Source of the DNA: Nymphaea colorata | Taxonomy: Eukaryota > Streptophyta > Magnoliopsida > Nymphaeales > Nymphaeaceae | Assembly: GCF_008831285.2 (NCBI RefSeq) | Contig: NC_045139.1 | Location: forward strand, 14,552,354 to 14,616,353 | Length of the DNA: 64,000 nucleotides | Direction of reading: 5' to 3' | In this document: positions 23,903 to 34,547 of the stretch, piece after piece | Numbering within the stretch: position 1 is the stretch's first letter | Layout: the number at the start of each line of letters is the position of its first letter | The notes under the pieces: model-generated | Told to the model about the DNA's origin: nothing | The model's database searches: none | What the model saw: the letters and a program-made list of their open reading frames with translations, nothing else | Program-made: the position numbers and the translations under genes

Positions 23903-26900
23903 GGCCAATCTAAGTATCTCTAGGACATAACGAATCATGATAAGAGTGTTCAAGAGTGTTATTTCTATTAGTAGTGTGATGTGATTGACCAGATTATGAT
24001 TGTTCAACACGCCTCCTTCCGATAAATATTGCCCTGTCAAAAGCTTCTCTTGGGAAGGCGGAGTATGGGTCTATCGGCAGTCCTCTTCTTGAAAGAAATA
24101 AATATTTGTCCCAGTTGGGATCCTATATTGCTAAGGAAATTTATGTATAAACTGCAATGGCGTGCTCTGTTTGTGGCTTAAATTTCTGTCTACTTGCTTG
24201 TCTATGGACAAGACTGGTTTACATTTCTGAACATTTTCGTGGTTAGACCCGTCCAGTGTTCATGCTTTTTCCCCTGTCCGGAGCTAATTTTTCGGCCTAT
24301 TTGACATAGTGAGAGTGTGATACTCACTTTTATCCGTTGACAGATTCATCCCTATCTTTTACTTGAGGTTAAATCTGTCAATCAAGATTACTTTTCCCTT
24401 TTGATAGAAGTACTTCTACACATGGTAGGAAAAAAAATAGTCTGAAAGAGTGGGACAAAGTCATTCAAATGGCATAAGTCTACAACATAAAAAACTTGCA
24501 TATCTCGGGCAGAATATGAATCTATTTTTGTTACATTTTATTTCCAAACCAAAGTTCGAAGTACCGTAAACTTGTGGCACTAGCTACTCCCACCAAATAG
24601 CTGTCCAAAAGGGGCGGTTTGTCCCCACCAAATAGCTGTCCTAAGGTGGTGATTTGCATAAGCTAAGACTGTGTTTAATGTACTAACAGTGTATTATGAA
24701 TTTGCTTCAATCTTTGAAACAAATTTAATGTTACGTGTTTTTATTGTTAAATGCCCCTCAATGATATAGGTATATTTCAAAAACCGAGGTGAAACAACTT
24801 GAGTATAACCAAGTGTCGATCTGTAAGAAAGTGTCGGTCTGTAAGAATTTACATTTCTTTGGTACATTAATTTTTAACTAGTAGTAGAGACCTTAAAGAA
24901 CATAGTGTAGCCAGTCAAGCAAGGAGCATGTGAAGTAACATGTCTCTAATTCAATTACCGTAGGCATAACGCCTTTATGTTTTAAGTGGGTGCTTAAGTT
25001 AAAAGGATGCAGTGCTGTCACTGTTGTCATCAATGTAGCCCAGGACCTTGGAGAAAGAAATAATTTTTGGGGTTGGGGTTTCATGCCAAAATTTCAGTCT
25101 CCAACTCAGCTTTGTTAAATATTATAAAAGATATGGGTATTATAAAATATTACAATTTGTAAAAAACGACCTAGAATGTGCATCTTGTATCTAACTCGTC
25201 ATTCAATAAAAAAAACAAAGCAATCATTTTTCCTCATTCCTTAACGCAATTAAAAAAGTGTTACAAATTTACACGTACGTTGTTGCTCATTCGAAACACA
25301 TATGTACTACCGAATCAAGCGAAGAAGAGCGATGAGATTCAAACTAATATAGATCAACGATGGGGAGTTGGTAATGAAAATTCAGACTACTATACCATCG
25401 TTGTCATCATCTTCCGGTACAAGCACGGAGTTCGTTAAGTATTTCTTTTCGTATGACCCCGCGCTAAGGAAGGTAACACTGCTGAGTGGAGCAAAGCACA
25501 AGAGGTTTCGCATTGATGGTCCTTACAACGTTGACGGTCCTTATGTAGAGAGCCTGGTTTCACCTTGCGAGAGCTCAAGCCTCATAAGAAGGAAGAAGAA
25601 GAAGACCAAGAAGAAGAAGAAGAGGTGTTTATTCTTTCCCCTTCTTTACAAGCTAAAGCAATATCATGTAGGGGCAGTTTGACCCGAACATACAGCCTGC
25701 TTACATTATAGTATGATAGTTATGGTTGTTTTCATAGTTTCTTAAGTTTTTTTCTCGTTTTAGTGCAGTTGGTTCCTTACCACGGTTTAGATTTTTTGAT
25801 CCGCTATTGTAAATTAAAGCAAACACCTCATGCTTCTTTGCTGCTAATTAATGGTTGTGATGGTTAACGATAATGGAAAACGAAGAGCTGCAAACAGGCG
25901 TAGAACTAGTCCATGCCATCGAGGCATGAAGATAGAAGTAACGGTTTTCGTTTCCCATTTGTCTAACTAACGGTGTTTACTTATGTATCTGACTCACATG
26001 AAGTGAAAGTTTATCTAATGGTTTTTATTTGTTAGATCTTCGTTATTAATTTGAGACATCCTTGTTCCACTTTTGAAATATTAAGCGACTGGCTCCTTTG
26101 CTTGGTTAGCTTTGATGAGCTCCATAAATCAAACTTTTGCTTTTTGAAGTCAATAGTATCTATCCTGGCCGTTTAAATTACCAAAAGTACTGGTCTTGTC
26201 ACTGGACCGGAAAAAAAAGCTATACAAACACACAGACACAAGAGGGAACAGGCCTGCTCTACCAAAAAAAATAAAAAACAACAAGATAACAAAAGATTTT
26301 CGATGATCAAGTTCTTCCTTTCTGTCTTTCGGTGCAATTAATTCGACAAATGACAACCTCTGCTATTGGCGTCTCTACTACCCTTAACGCCAGAAGGCAG
26401 AAACTCATAGCTTTGGCGAAAAATCATGAGCGATAGAGCTGCGTTCACATGCTTCAAAAACTACCTAAGGTTTTCGCGCCCTCCTTCTATTGTCGGCTTC
26501 GAAGAAATTTCCCCCTTTGTGCCGGCCGGAGACTTGTCCGACGGAAGTCGACAAACAACCGGCGCTCGATGAACTGTTTTCCACCGGAACCGACTCTGTC
26601 GGAATCCGTCGAACGATGTCTAGAACCTTCGCTCACCGTTTTTTCTGCCGGTTACACAGCGCTAACACAAGCTTGGGACGGGTTGCTTTTCATCTGCCTA
26701 TTAGAAATAGGTTACGAGTGAAATGGTACCTGTCAACTAAGCGGTCTAAAGGAATAGCACCTCGAACTACCAACCGAGCTTTTATTACAATGCCCCTCTA
26801 GAGATATAGATATATAGATGAGGAATCAGACCAATACAACCTTGCCTCCTACAGGCTACACGTATTACATATAATATGTAATATATTCACATAATATTTA

Positions 26901-27847
26901 CATAATTATGTAATGTATATACATTATCTTGTATATGCATTGTGGATGTTTCTTCCATTATGTAATCTATACGTTGTGTAATATTATACAGAATATTTAC
27001 ATTATCTATTATATATACACAATGTTACATTAATTTATGTATATAAGTATGACTAACACAGAGTTACATGTGTTTTCTACATTGTTCTTTATTCATATAT
27101 TTTTATTTTAGTTTTTTCAATTTTCTTGTAATTTATATAAATATTATGTATTTTATAATTTTGGCTATGCAACTTATTCTTCAACCAACGGTCCAACACG
27201 TCGCTGACAAGCTAAATGTATTGTCTCGCGCTGCCTCATCGCCTTTTACAAGGTTCATAGCTTTAACTTTATTTTAAAGAAGCGTGCTTAATTGTTGTAT
27301 TAAAGGAAAAGGGATCACAAACATATTCCTTTTTCCTATAATCGTGAGCTGAGAAGCTACATGAGAAAAATGAAGCCTGTATCTGGTAAACTTGAAAGCT
27401 TCTGATAGTTGTTTTTTCAAAATTAGTGAAAAACAGCTAAGAACTTGGGATATAAGAGAAAATTCCTTTAGCTGCCCTAACATAATACAGGAACTACTTC
27501 ATGTCATAATTTTCCGGTGCAATCTATGCTTCTGCTAAGACGCTCTTGAAAATATTAAAACATGAAAACATGTTCTCTTAATAAGAACTGCGATCTTCTA
27601 ACACTAACATGAGTGTTTGATTTGAGCTACGGAGCTGTAATTTGTAAGCTCTTGTTTCGCATTAGAAAAGTATCTGTTAAAACATAAAACCGTGCTTCAT
27701 GGGAATTTGGAAAACTCGTTGGACTGTTCATGAAGTTACATTAAAAGGTGGATTTCACATAGAAAATTACCTGTTCTTTTATGAATGCGGACCATAAACT
27801 TGGTGGGGCAACTGGTACCTAGATATTATGCAGGAGGAACGATTTTC
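23903..27847. other. Intergenic region between ARD copy 2 and the HSF gene
   Basis: The first 200 bp is the ARD 3' UTR. The rest shows no recognisable gene. Short tandem duplications occur at 24591-24641 (caccaaatagctgtcc repeated at a 35-bp period) and near 24810-24850 (an 18-bp unit, agtgtcgatctgtaaga-like, twice). Two overlapping open frames at 26449-26801 lie in a GC-richer patch but match no family I know. An AT-rich stretch is listed separately. Confidence 0.45.
26820..27062. repeat. AT-rich segment full of short palindromes
   Basis: About 240 bp made almost entirely of tacata, attaca and atgtaat words (for example ataatatgtaatatatt and acataattatgtaatgta). It can pair with itself at many points. 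This is typical of an AT-rich MITE relic or a simple low-complexity region; no defined ends are visible. Confidence 0.5.
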
Positions 27848-28231
27848 AGAAGGTTCTACAACCAGAAAATTGAATCTCTTGGCACGAAATATCTAGCGTA
27901 TTCTTCGGAACCTTGAAAGGAGACACCGAGCCTCAGTCCTCTCGATGGTCAATATCCCATAGTCTAGAACTTTCCTTACCTGAGGCGTTTAATTCCCACC
28001 TCCTCACCCTCTCTGGTTCGAAGGTTAGCGAAGCAGAAGCAGTTTTGTCACTTCTCGTAATAGCTCAGATTTTTCTCTCACTAGGAATATATACTGTTTC
28101 CCTCCTTGAAACGACGATCCTCCCATTAGTGCCCCTTTAATCCCGAGTTTTTTTCTCCTCCCCTTCTTTTCTTTTCTTTGTCTAAATCTTTCTTCATCTG
28201 TGTTTCCCTCCTTGAAACGACGATCCTCCCA

Positions 28232-28278
<47 letters not shown>

Positions 28279-28349
28279 ATAACCCATTAGTTTCCTTCTT
28301 TTCTACATATTGGTGCTGCTTCTTTTCGTTGAGTTTTTAAGAGTTTCAA
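27848..28349 (+). promoter_or_regulatory. HSF upstream region: heat shock elements, (CT)n and TATA-like box
   Basis: Two two-unit heat shock elements of the form nGAAnnTTCn are present: aGAAggTTCt at 27848-27857 and aGAActTTCc at 27966-27975. A third inverted GAA unit is missing from both, so binding would be weak. A 31-bp direct repeat lies at 28095-28125 and 28201-28231. A (CT)n tract (28235-28272) is followed at once by a TATA-like TATAA at 28278-28282, 68 bp before the ATG. If that box is used, the leader is about 40 nt and the (CT)n is promoter sequence; otherwise (CT)n is part of the leader. HSEs in front of an HSF gene fit known HSF auto- or cross-regulation. Confidence 0.5.
28095..28231. 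repeat. 31-bp direct repeat in the HSF promoter
   Basis: The unit beginning tgtttccctccttgaaacga occurs at 28095-28125 and again at 28201-28231, identical over 31 bp and 106 bp apart. The cccattagt that follows the first copy recurs after the TATA-like box at 28283-28291, suggesting that a longer segment was duplicated and then interrupted by expansion of the (CT)n tract. Confidence 0.9.
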
Positions 28350-31044
28350 ATGAATTCCAGTGATGGTTCCGTGAAGAAAGGGAACAACGAAAAGGAGGCG
28401 TCGTCGTCTTCTCGAGATCCTCCTCAACCGCTGCAGGGCCTCCACGATGCGAGCGCACCTCCATTTCTGAACAAGACTTACGACATCATCGACGACCCCG
28501 GCACGGACCAGATGGTGTCCTGGTCCAAAACGGGCAACAGCTTCGTCGTCTGGGATCCTTATAGGTTCTCTACGGAGTTGCTACCGAGGTTCTTCAAGCA
28601 CAACAACTTCTCCAGCTTTGTCAGGCAACTCAATACTTATGTAAGTAATCCTCTAATTTCAGAAAATATGGCCTGATCTGTTACTGCTTCTACAAAGTAT
28701 TTCTTGAAATCATGTTACATTTTTTGCCTAATTAGCATATCATGAAAGTGGTTTGCTTAGATTATACAGTTTCAATCCGTCTTTGCTAATATTGAATTGG
28801 TTATTCTTTCTAGCAAAATGTCTTTTGGATTGCATAGGGCAGCCAAGTTTGGAAAAGGAAAAAAAAATTGTCAGTTTCTCCTGTTTGGTCTCTTCTCAGA
28901 CTATTCATTTGTTTAGGACCTTTGCCCTCATTAAAAAAAAAAAAAAAACAGAAAAAACAAAAAAGTTTGGAATAACTTGTTCTGTTTATTCCCATTTGAT
29001 TTTCCGTTCCATGAAGTATGCTGTTTTTTGCTTACTGGAAAACGAAATATGCTGTGAAGGATAACCATCTTTTTGTTCTATTATCCGATAGGTTGATGTT
29101 CACACATTGGAACAAGAAAGAACACCCGATGAAGCCACCAATATGGTGAACAAATTAATCTACTCCATAACTTGTTCTATTTGATGATAGCATGTTTTTA
29201 TGCATATGTTCTCCAAACTAAGCTGGTCCAATGCTTCCCCAACTATAAACCATGTTGAAATCGGGCATGCATTGGCGCTGGATACTTCCAGTATTTCTGG
29301 ATTGATATTGGGAATCAAGGCTCTTCTTGGGGCTGCGGATAATCTGAACCAGAGTTCAATATTAAGCTATGTCACATGGATGCTGCTGCAGATATGGGAA
29401 TTCGGAAACTTGTATCTGATTTATCATGTTATGTCTGTAGAAGGGGACAAATTACAGGAGCCAAAGACTTAGAGTGGAGGATCTGTGTGACATAGGTACT
29501 GAGGTTCAGGGCTTTTCTGCAGCTTTCGTCATGTATGTTAAGCCCAAACATAGCTTGACAAGAAAGGTGCAAGCTTTCTTGTTGGAGCCCTTTTTTAGCT
29601 CAAGCCAAATTAAATAGTTTGGCTTGAGTTTTTGAAAGTCGCCACTTTGGGTTCAGGAGTCGATACTTTCATCTTCCAAAAGCCCGGTGACCCGTGTTAT
29701 AAATCAGTTGTTTTTGTGTTGAATATGCAAATGTTTTCATGTAAAATGATATTTAATGGACTCATTCAAGCTTCATGAGCTTAATCGAACTCAACAGTGT
29801 TGTCATTATAATGTATATATTGTGCCCCTGATGCGTGAAGGTGCTTATAAGAGTTACATTTTGTGATCTATCCATCTTGCTAATTCATTAAACTCCAATT
29901 TTCAGTAAAGCTTTTGCTGGTTAGTTCCAAGGTCGTTGTACCTTGTCAAGGTTTTCAATTAAAAGGGGTAGCGTATGAGAATTTGTCTGTCTACAAACAT
30001 CGAGTGATCAATGGCCTTTATCAATGCTAACTTTAGATGACAATAGAAAGTTGTTTTTATCTTTTCTTAATTTGCCCATGTATGTGTGTGTCCTCCGGTT
30101 TGTTCTTTTTAAATGTTCTACTATTCCAGCCCTGCCATTTTAGGTTGCTTGTGAGTTATGACAATGGTAATCTTCCAGAAACTATTTTATGGAGATATTG
30201 AAATTGGTCATTTTCTGTAAAACAGGGTTTCAGAAAGGTCGATCCTGACAGGTGGGAGTTTGCAAATGAAGGGTTTCTTAAAGGCCAGAAGCATTTGCTG
30301 ATAACTATAAAGAGAAGGAGGCAGCTCAGCCAAGTGGTTCAGCAACAAGTGTTTGGTGCATGTGTTGAAGTCGGACACTTCGGGTTGGAAGCTGAGATCG
30401 ACAGCCTGAAGAGGGACAAGTCTGTGTTGATGGCAGAGCTGGTGAAACTGAAGCAACAGCACCAGAAGAACAGAGCAAATCTTCAAGCCTTGGAAGAGAG
30501 GATACAAGGAGCAGAACAAAAGCAGCATCATATGATGGCATTTTTGGCCAGAGCAATGCAGAAACCCACCTTTTTCCAGCAGATGTTTCAGCAGAATGAG
30601 AAAAGAAAGGAACTTCAGGAAGATATCAGAAGAAAGAGAAGAAGGGCCATTGAAGGAAGGCCAGAAGAAGATGAAGAGAAGGAACTCAGTGATGCCACTC
30701 TGGGGTTTGCAGGGGATCAAGGAATCGAAATGAGGCCCATATCTGACGGTCTAGAAGAACTGTGCAGCTCCGAATTGAGGCCCATGTCTGCTGGTCTTGA
30801 AGAAATGTGCAGCTTTGATTTGACCGAATTAGAGAGAATTGAAATGGAACTGAAAGAGGAAATTACTAGAGTAGAGGAAGAGGATATAAGTATTGACGAT
30901 GGTTTGGGCTTTGTTGACGACCTGTTGATTGACAATGTGAGGAATCAGGATTTGTCATTTGTTGAAGGTGATGAAGAAGGCAATGATGGAGATGTTAGAT
31001 TGTTGACAGAGGAATTGGGAGTTTTGGGATCTATTCCTAAGTGA
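28350..31044 (+). CDS. Class A heat shock transcription factor (HSFA2-like)
   Basis: HSFs bind heat shock elements as trimers and switch on chaperone genes. The CDS is the join of 28350-28640 and 30226-31044, giving 369 aa, with the single 1.59-kb intron at the conserved site inside the DNA-binding domain (after LNTY). The DNA-binding domain is about residues 37-129 ([11 protein letters not shown]...[17 protein letters not shown]). The HR-A/B coiled coil at about 150-205 carries the long class-A linker ([20 protein letters not shown]...). A basic nuclear signal RRKRRR is at 232-237, and an export-like tail ([12 protein letters not shown]) ends the protein. PQPLQGLHD before the domain resembles the HSFA2/A6/A7 branch. 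Odd points: a tandem 15-residue repeat at about 267-296, no tryptophan after residue 107 (so no typical W-containing AHA motif; FVDDLLID at 326-333 may substitute), and LLITIKRRR where a lysine usually follows LL. Subfamily placement needs a tree. Confidence 0.92.
30731..30820 (+). repeat. 45-bp in-frame tandem duplication inside the HSF gene
   Basis: Copies at 30731-30775 and 30776-30820 both start tgaggcccat and encode 15-residue units reading [14 protein letters not shown] and [14 protein letters not shown]. The copies are about 80-85% identical, so the duplication is not very recent and has kept its frame. Confidence 0.9.
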
Positions 31045-33297
31045 AACTATGACGAGCGTGAGACCAATTGGCAGTTTTGAGTGCCCCCCTACCTCACTCT
31101 TTGTTGAGTCTCTGAACTGTGGTAATCTCGTTGTGATGTTGTAGTACGTATGTCTTAGTCGAACTTTGTATCGATCTTACAATGGATTGTAGATTTCTTT
31201 GATCGCAGGGCAGTTTTCGGGCTGGCAGTGGCAAGTGGGGAGTTGCGCGGATTATACAGCTGGAGATGGCTTATGAACTGTTTTACCTTCATCTTTTTTT
31301 TCCCCTACAATCTTGTTTGAGTAATTTTACTGTTTACATCTTTTCTCTTTTGTGCAAGACTGCAGGCTTTTATAGAAGAGGCTCATGCAAAGAATCAACT
31401 CGGTTGCTTTTCCTGTCTTCTCTTAAGTTGGGTGGTAAATATTAGTTTCCCTTAGTTGGGCATCTGTTAGAGCTTCTATATATTTATTTTGGTTCCTGTT
31501 GTTTGTAGGTTATCCTCTTCATTGAAGCTGTGGGCATATTGAAATCGTCAACTCATAGAATGAACTGGAGATGCAAGGGCTTGAAAAGACGACGTTGGAC
31601 GAGAATGGCTGCAGATACAAGGATATAGTCGCTGTTCTGTTGCTTTTAAATTCATATATTAGGCAATAGTAGAAGAATGTCAAAACGGATGCACGAATAT
31701 GCGGCAGAGGATGTATTTAGAAGCAAGACGAGGGATCAGTAACTTGAAGGGAATCATGACTGGTGGGATGTGAGTGGAGAATTATGAAAGGATTGCCCTC
31801 GATTTTGCCTCCTCTCTGTACTTGGTGCTTGTGCAGATTTATGCATCCATATCATAGTATGGGCCTATGAGGCGACACTCTTGTATTGCTGTAGTCTTGC
31901 GATCCAGGAAAAGATTATTATCATCTGCATTGCTTTTGGCTTTCTTGTCGCCTAAAGGTGGTAGATGACAGATTGTTTCTTTGTCGGACTTGGACGCATG
32001 AGAAGTACGAATGCGTTTTAATAGATATCCAATTTTGACGGACATTTAAAATGAACCACCCGAAAAAAGTGGGATCCTACTTTGTGTTTTACATGTGCAA
32101 CTTCGAATGCATATTGTGTTTTCATATGTAAAATGGAATTTGTTTTTTCCATTGTACTATACTGTAATCAAATTCCATTTCCAATTCATTTAAATTATAT
32201 GATCGTCCGACCCAAGTCTAATGACATTTACTTGAAATACAACATCAGTTAATGACTTTTATAACTTAACAAAGAAAAAGAAAGTGTCCATTTTAACTAA
32301 AAGGTTCTCAGACTTCTAACTAAACATCGGTCGCAAATATATGATATTATGTGCACAATTCTACAAACGATGAGAACCTCATAATGTCAAATCAATTATT
32401 TTTTAATGGTAAAAAGCACTACTAAATAATTGACATTTCTCTCACATATATTTGTATTATAACAATATTAACAGAGCCCGGTCATGTTGTCGGGTAATCT
32501 GTAGTCGTGTTTAAGTTGAAACCCTGTGCTACTACGTATTAAGAAATTCGGAACACTTCCCGGGTACATGTGTAAGTACGTGGACTTGATTTTTCCCCTT
32601 GCCATTTTCCTCGTCGCCTTCCCTCTTCCCCTCGGTTCCTTCTCTGCCCCACTTCTTCGCTCTGCATCTAGTTGTCAATCTCTTATTTCTTTTTCTTGGC
32701 CAGGCCTAACATCGGGATCTCGTGGTTGGGAAGGATCGGGGAGGTGTTGCTTCTTTGGGGAGGAGAGGACGGGTGAAAGGAAGAAAGAGGGAATGAGTCG
32801 CGTCCCGTCGACGCCCGTGAACAGTGCGTGGCTGCATGAGAAGGCGGCGAGTATCCCCAGCGTCTTCGTTAACGTCGGATTTCTGGCATTGAGTTGCTAG
32901 AGTTGCCGTTAACTCTGCAGTAGCCCAGGGCGAGGGTACTTCGCCCCTGCCAAGCTCTAATTACGGACCCTTTTTATACCCGTCCTTTTGACCCTGCTGA
33001 ATTTCTAATGTATTTTTGGATGTCCTTTGTCTAAATTTTTGTATCTGAGGTATTCTGACACCTTTCGTAAGTAGGTAATTGGTTTGTGATAGATTTGAAT
33101 AGTCCTTACTATTGCATCATGTAAACTTCGTTGCTTGATGTCCTCATGCTTGGACTATGATGATTTATCGAACTTTAGCAACTAAACGGATTCAACGTGG
33201 CCGAGATGTGGAAGTTTGAACTATTATTTCTTTTGGGCGATTTTTGGGGGATGTGGCAATAATGCTAACTGGGAAGCATGCAGGATTTAGGTCTGCA
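31045..33297. other. HSF 3' flank and intergenic DNA
   Basis: The HSF 3' UTR occupies the first few hundred bases. A 12-bp inverted pair (aaatggaatttg / caaattccattt) near 32130-32180 could form a small hairpin. A GC-richer patch at 32580-32900 carries a 124-codon open frame (32526-32900) that looks like a pyrimidine-rich leader followed by a short ATG frame; no family is recognised. Confidence 0.4.
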
Positions 33298-34547
33298 GCA
33301 CCAGGATCAAAATACTGGGATCAACATCTCAGGATTTTGATCCTGGAATCATTTGAATGGGGATTTGGATCCTCATTCCAAAAAGAAGGTGTGTTTGGTT
33401 GACATGGAATCTATTCTGTTGGATACTGAGGCAGTCTTTCTCTCTTTCTTTCCCCATTTCTCCTTCTCTCCCTCCCTGATGGTTGGAGGAAAAGGGAAGA
33501 AAAAGGAGGGATTGAGCAATCCCTCCTTTGTTTGGTTGGCTAACTAAAGAGGAAGGAAAGGAAGGGAAAGAGGTAAAGTGTGTTTGGTTGGGAGGGAAAG
33601 GAAAGAAAAGGGAGGGAAAGAAAAGGATTGTGTAGTGTAAATGCAATTCCTTTCAAATCGGACGGATTGGGAAGGAAAGGAAAGGGAAAGAGGAGCAAAG
33701 TGTTGACTGCCCACAATACCCCTTCCTTCACGTTCTTAATTTTTAAAACATTTTGACTGTTAAGGGTATTATTGTAAAGTATTAACTTTTCCTTTTCATT
33801 TCTTTGTTTTGTATCCAAAGAAACTTTTTAGTCACTTCTTTCCATTCCATTCCATTCCTTTCCCTTCCCTTCCCTTCCCTTTCCTTTCCTTTCCTTTCCT
33901 TTCTACCAAACACGCCGTGAAGCCATGTTACTTTTCTTCCATTCGAGTGGTTTCTGTTGGTTATCATTTTCTCCTTAAGCTCCCGCAGGGAAGGGCTCTC
34001 CCCTCGCCTTTTCACATAGAGGAAGCGATCGACGATGACTCCACCAGCTCTCCCTCTTCGCTACTCTATCCGGCAACAACATACAAAAGATTCTCTCCAC
34101 GGGCAGTCCAAATTTTCTCTCCACCGCCATCGGTCCTCCAGCCGGAAATTGGAGGAATCCAAACCTGTGTTGATGTCGTCGTCTTCCCGCTGTACCAACC
34201 AACCGCAACTTCACGCCCTAACAACCAGGTGAAATGGGGAAACATCCAAGGGATCTTCCACGGCGTCCTCTCGTCAGTGGCACGAACAACCAGCGGCGAC
34301 ATAGTTGCTGGCTTCCGAACGGCAAGCGACGAGAAGGTGAAAAAGCGGTTACCTGCTTCCCCTGAAGCAAGGAGGCAGATAGCGGCGCATCAGGGAAAGA
34401 CGCGCCGGCGAGGAGGACACTGAGCGTGGGGTGAGGCTGTGGATGAAGAAGATGAAAAGCGCAACGGGCAGAAATATGTACCATGTCGGGTGCGATCGAA
34501 ATCCTGAATGATCATAAAAAAGTCCGGATTTCGATCCTGTGTTGTTG
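33298..34547. mobile_element. Candidate non-autonomous element with imperfect inverted ends
   Basis: The left end (33298-33346, caggatcaaaatactggg...caggattttgatcc) matches, in reverse complement, the right end at about 34488-34547 (caggatcgaaatccgg...caggatttcgatc). The match is roughly three-quarters over about 50 bp. No transposase is visible. The interior carries a second inverted-repeat element and pyrimidine-rich runs; the open frames in it (for example 33809-34423) are low-complexity and not convincing. No target-site duplication was identified. Confidence 0.35.
33578..33916. mobile_element. GA/CT-rich MITE with gtgtttggt ends
   Basis: The left end reads gtgtgtttggttgggaggga followed by runs of ggaaagg. 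The right end, read on the minus strand, is ggcgtgtttggtagaaagga followed by the same kind of run. At 339 bp with terminal inverted repeats and no coding content, this fits a MITE, a type whose tgtttggt termini are widespread in plants. Two more tgtttggttg words upstream (about 33391 and 33530) suggest nested or serial insertions. No target-site duplication was confirmed. Confidence 0.55.

Noticed and set aside
30208-30720. 170-codon minus-strand open frame opposite HSF exon 2
   Set aside because: It is an antisense shadow of the coiled-coil coding sequence.
32120-32185. 12-bp inverted pair as a regulatory hairpin or terminator
   Set aside because: It is a short AT-rich pairing far from any gene end, and nothing supports a function.
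33809-34423. 204-codon open frame
   Set aside because: It begins in the CCTTT-rich end of a MITE and its translation is low-complexity (HSIPFPSLPFPF...) without family resemblance.
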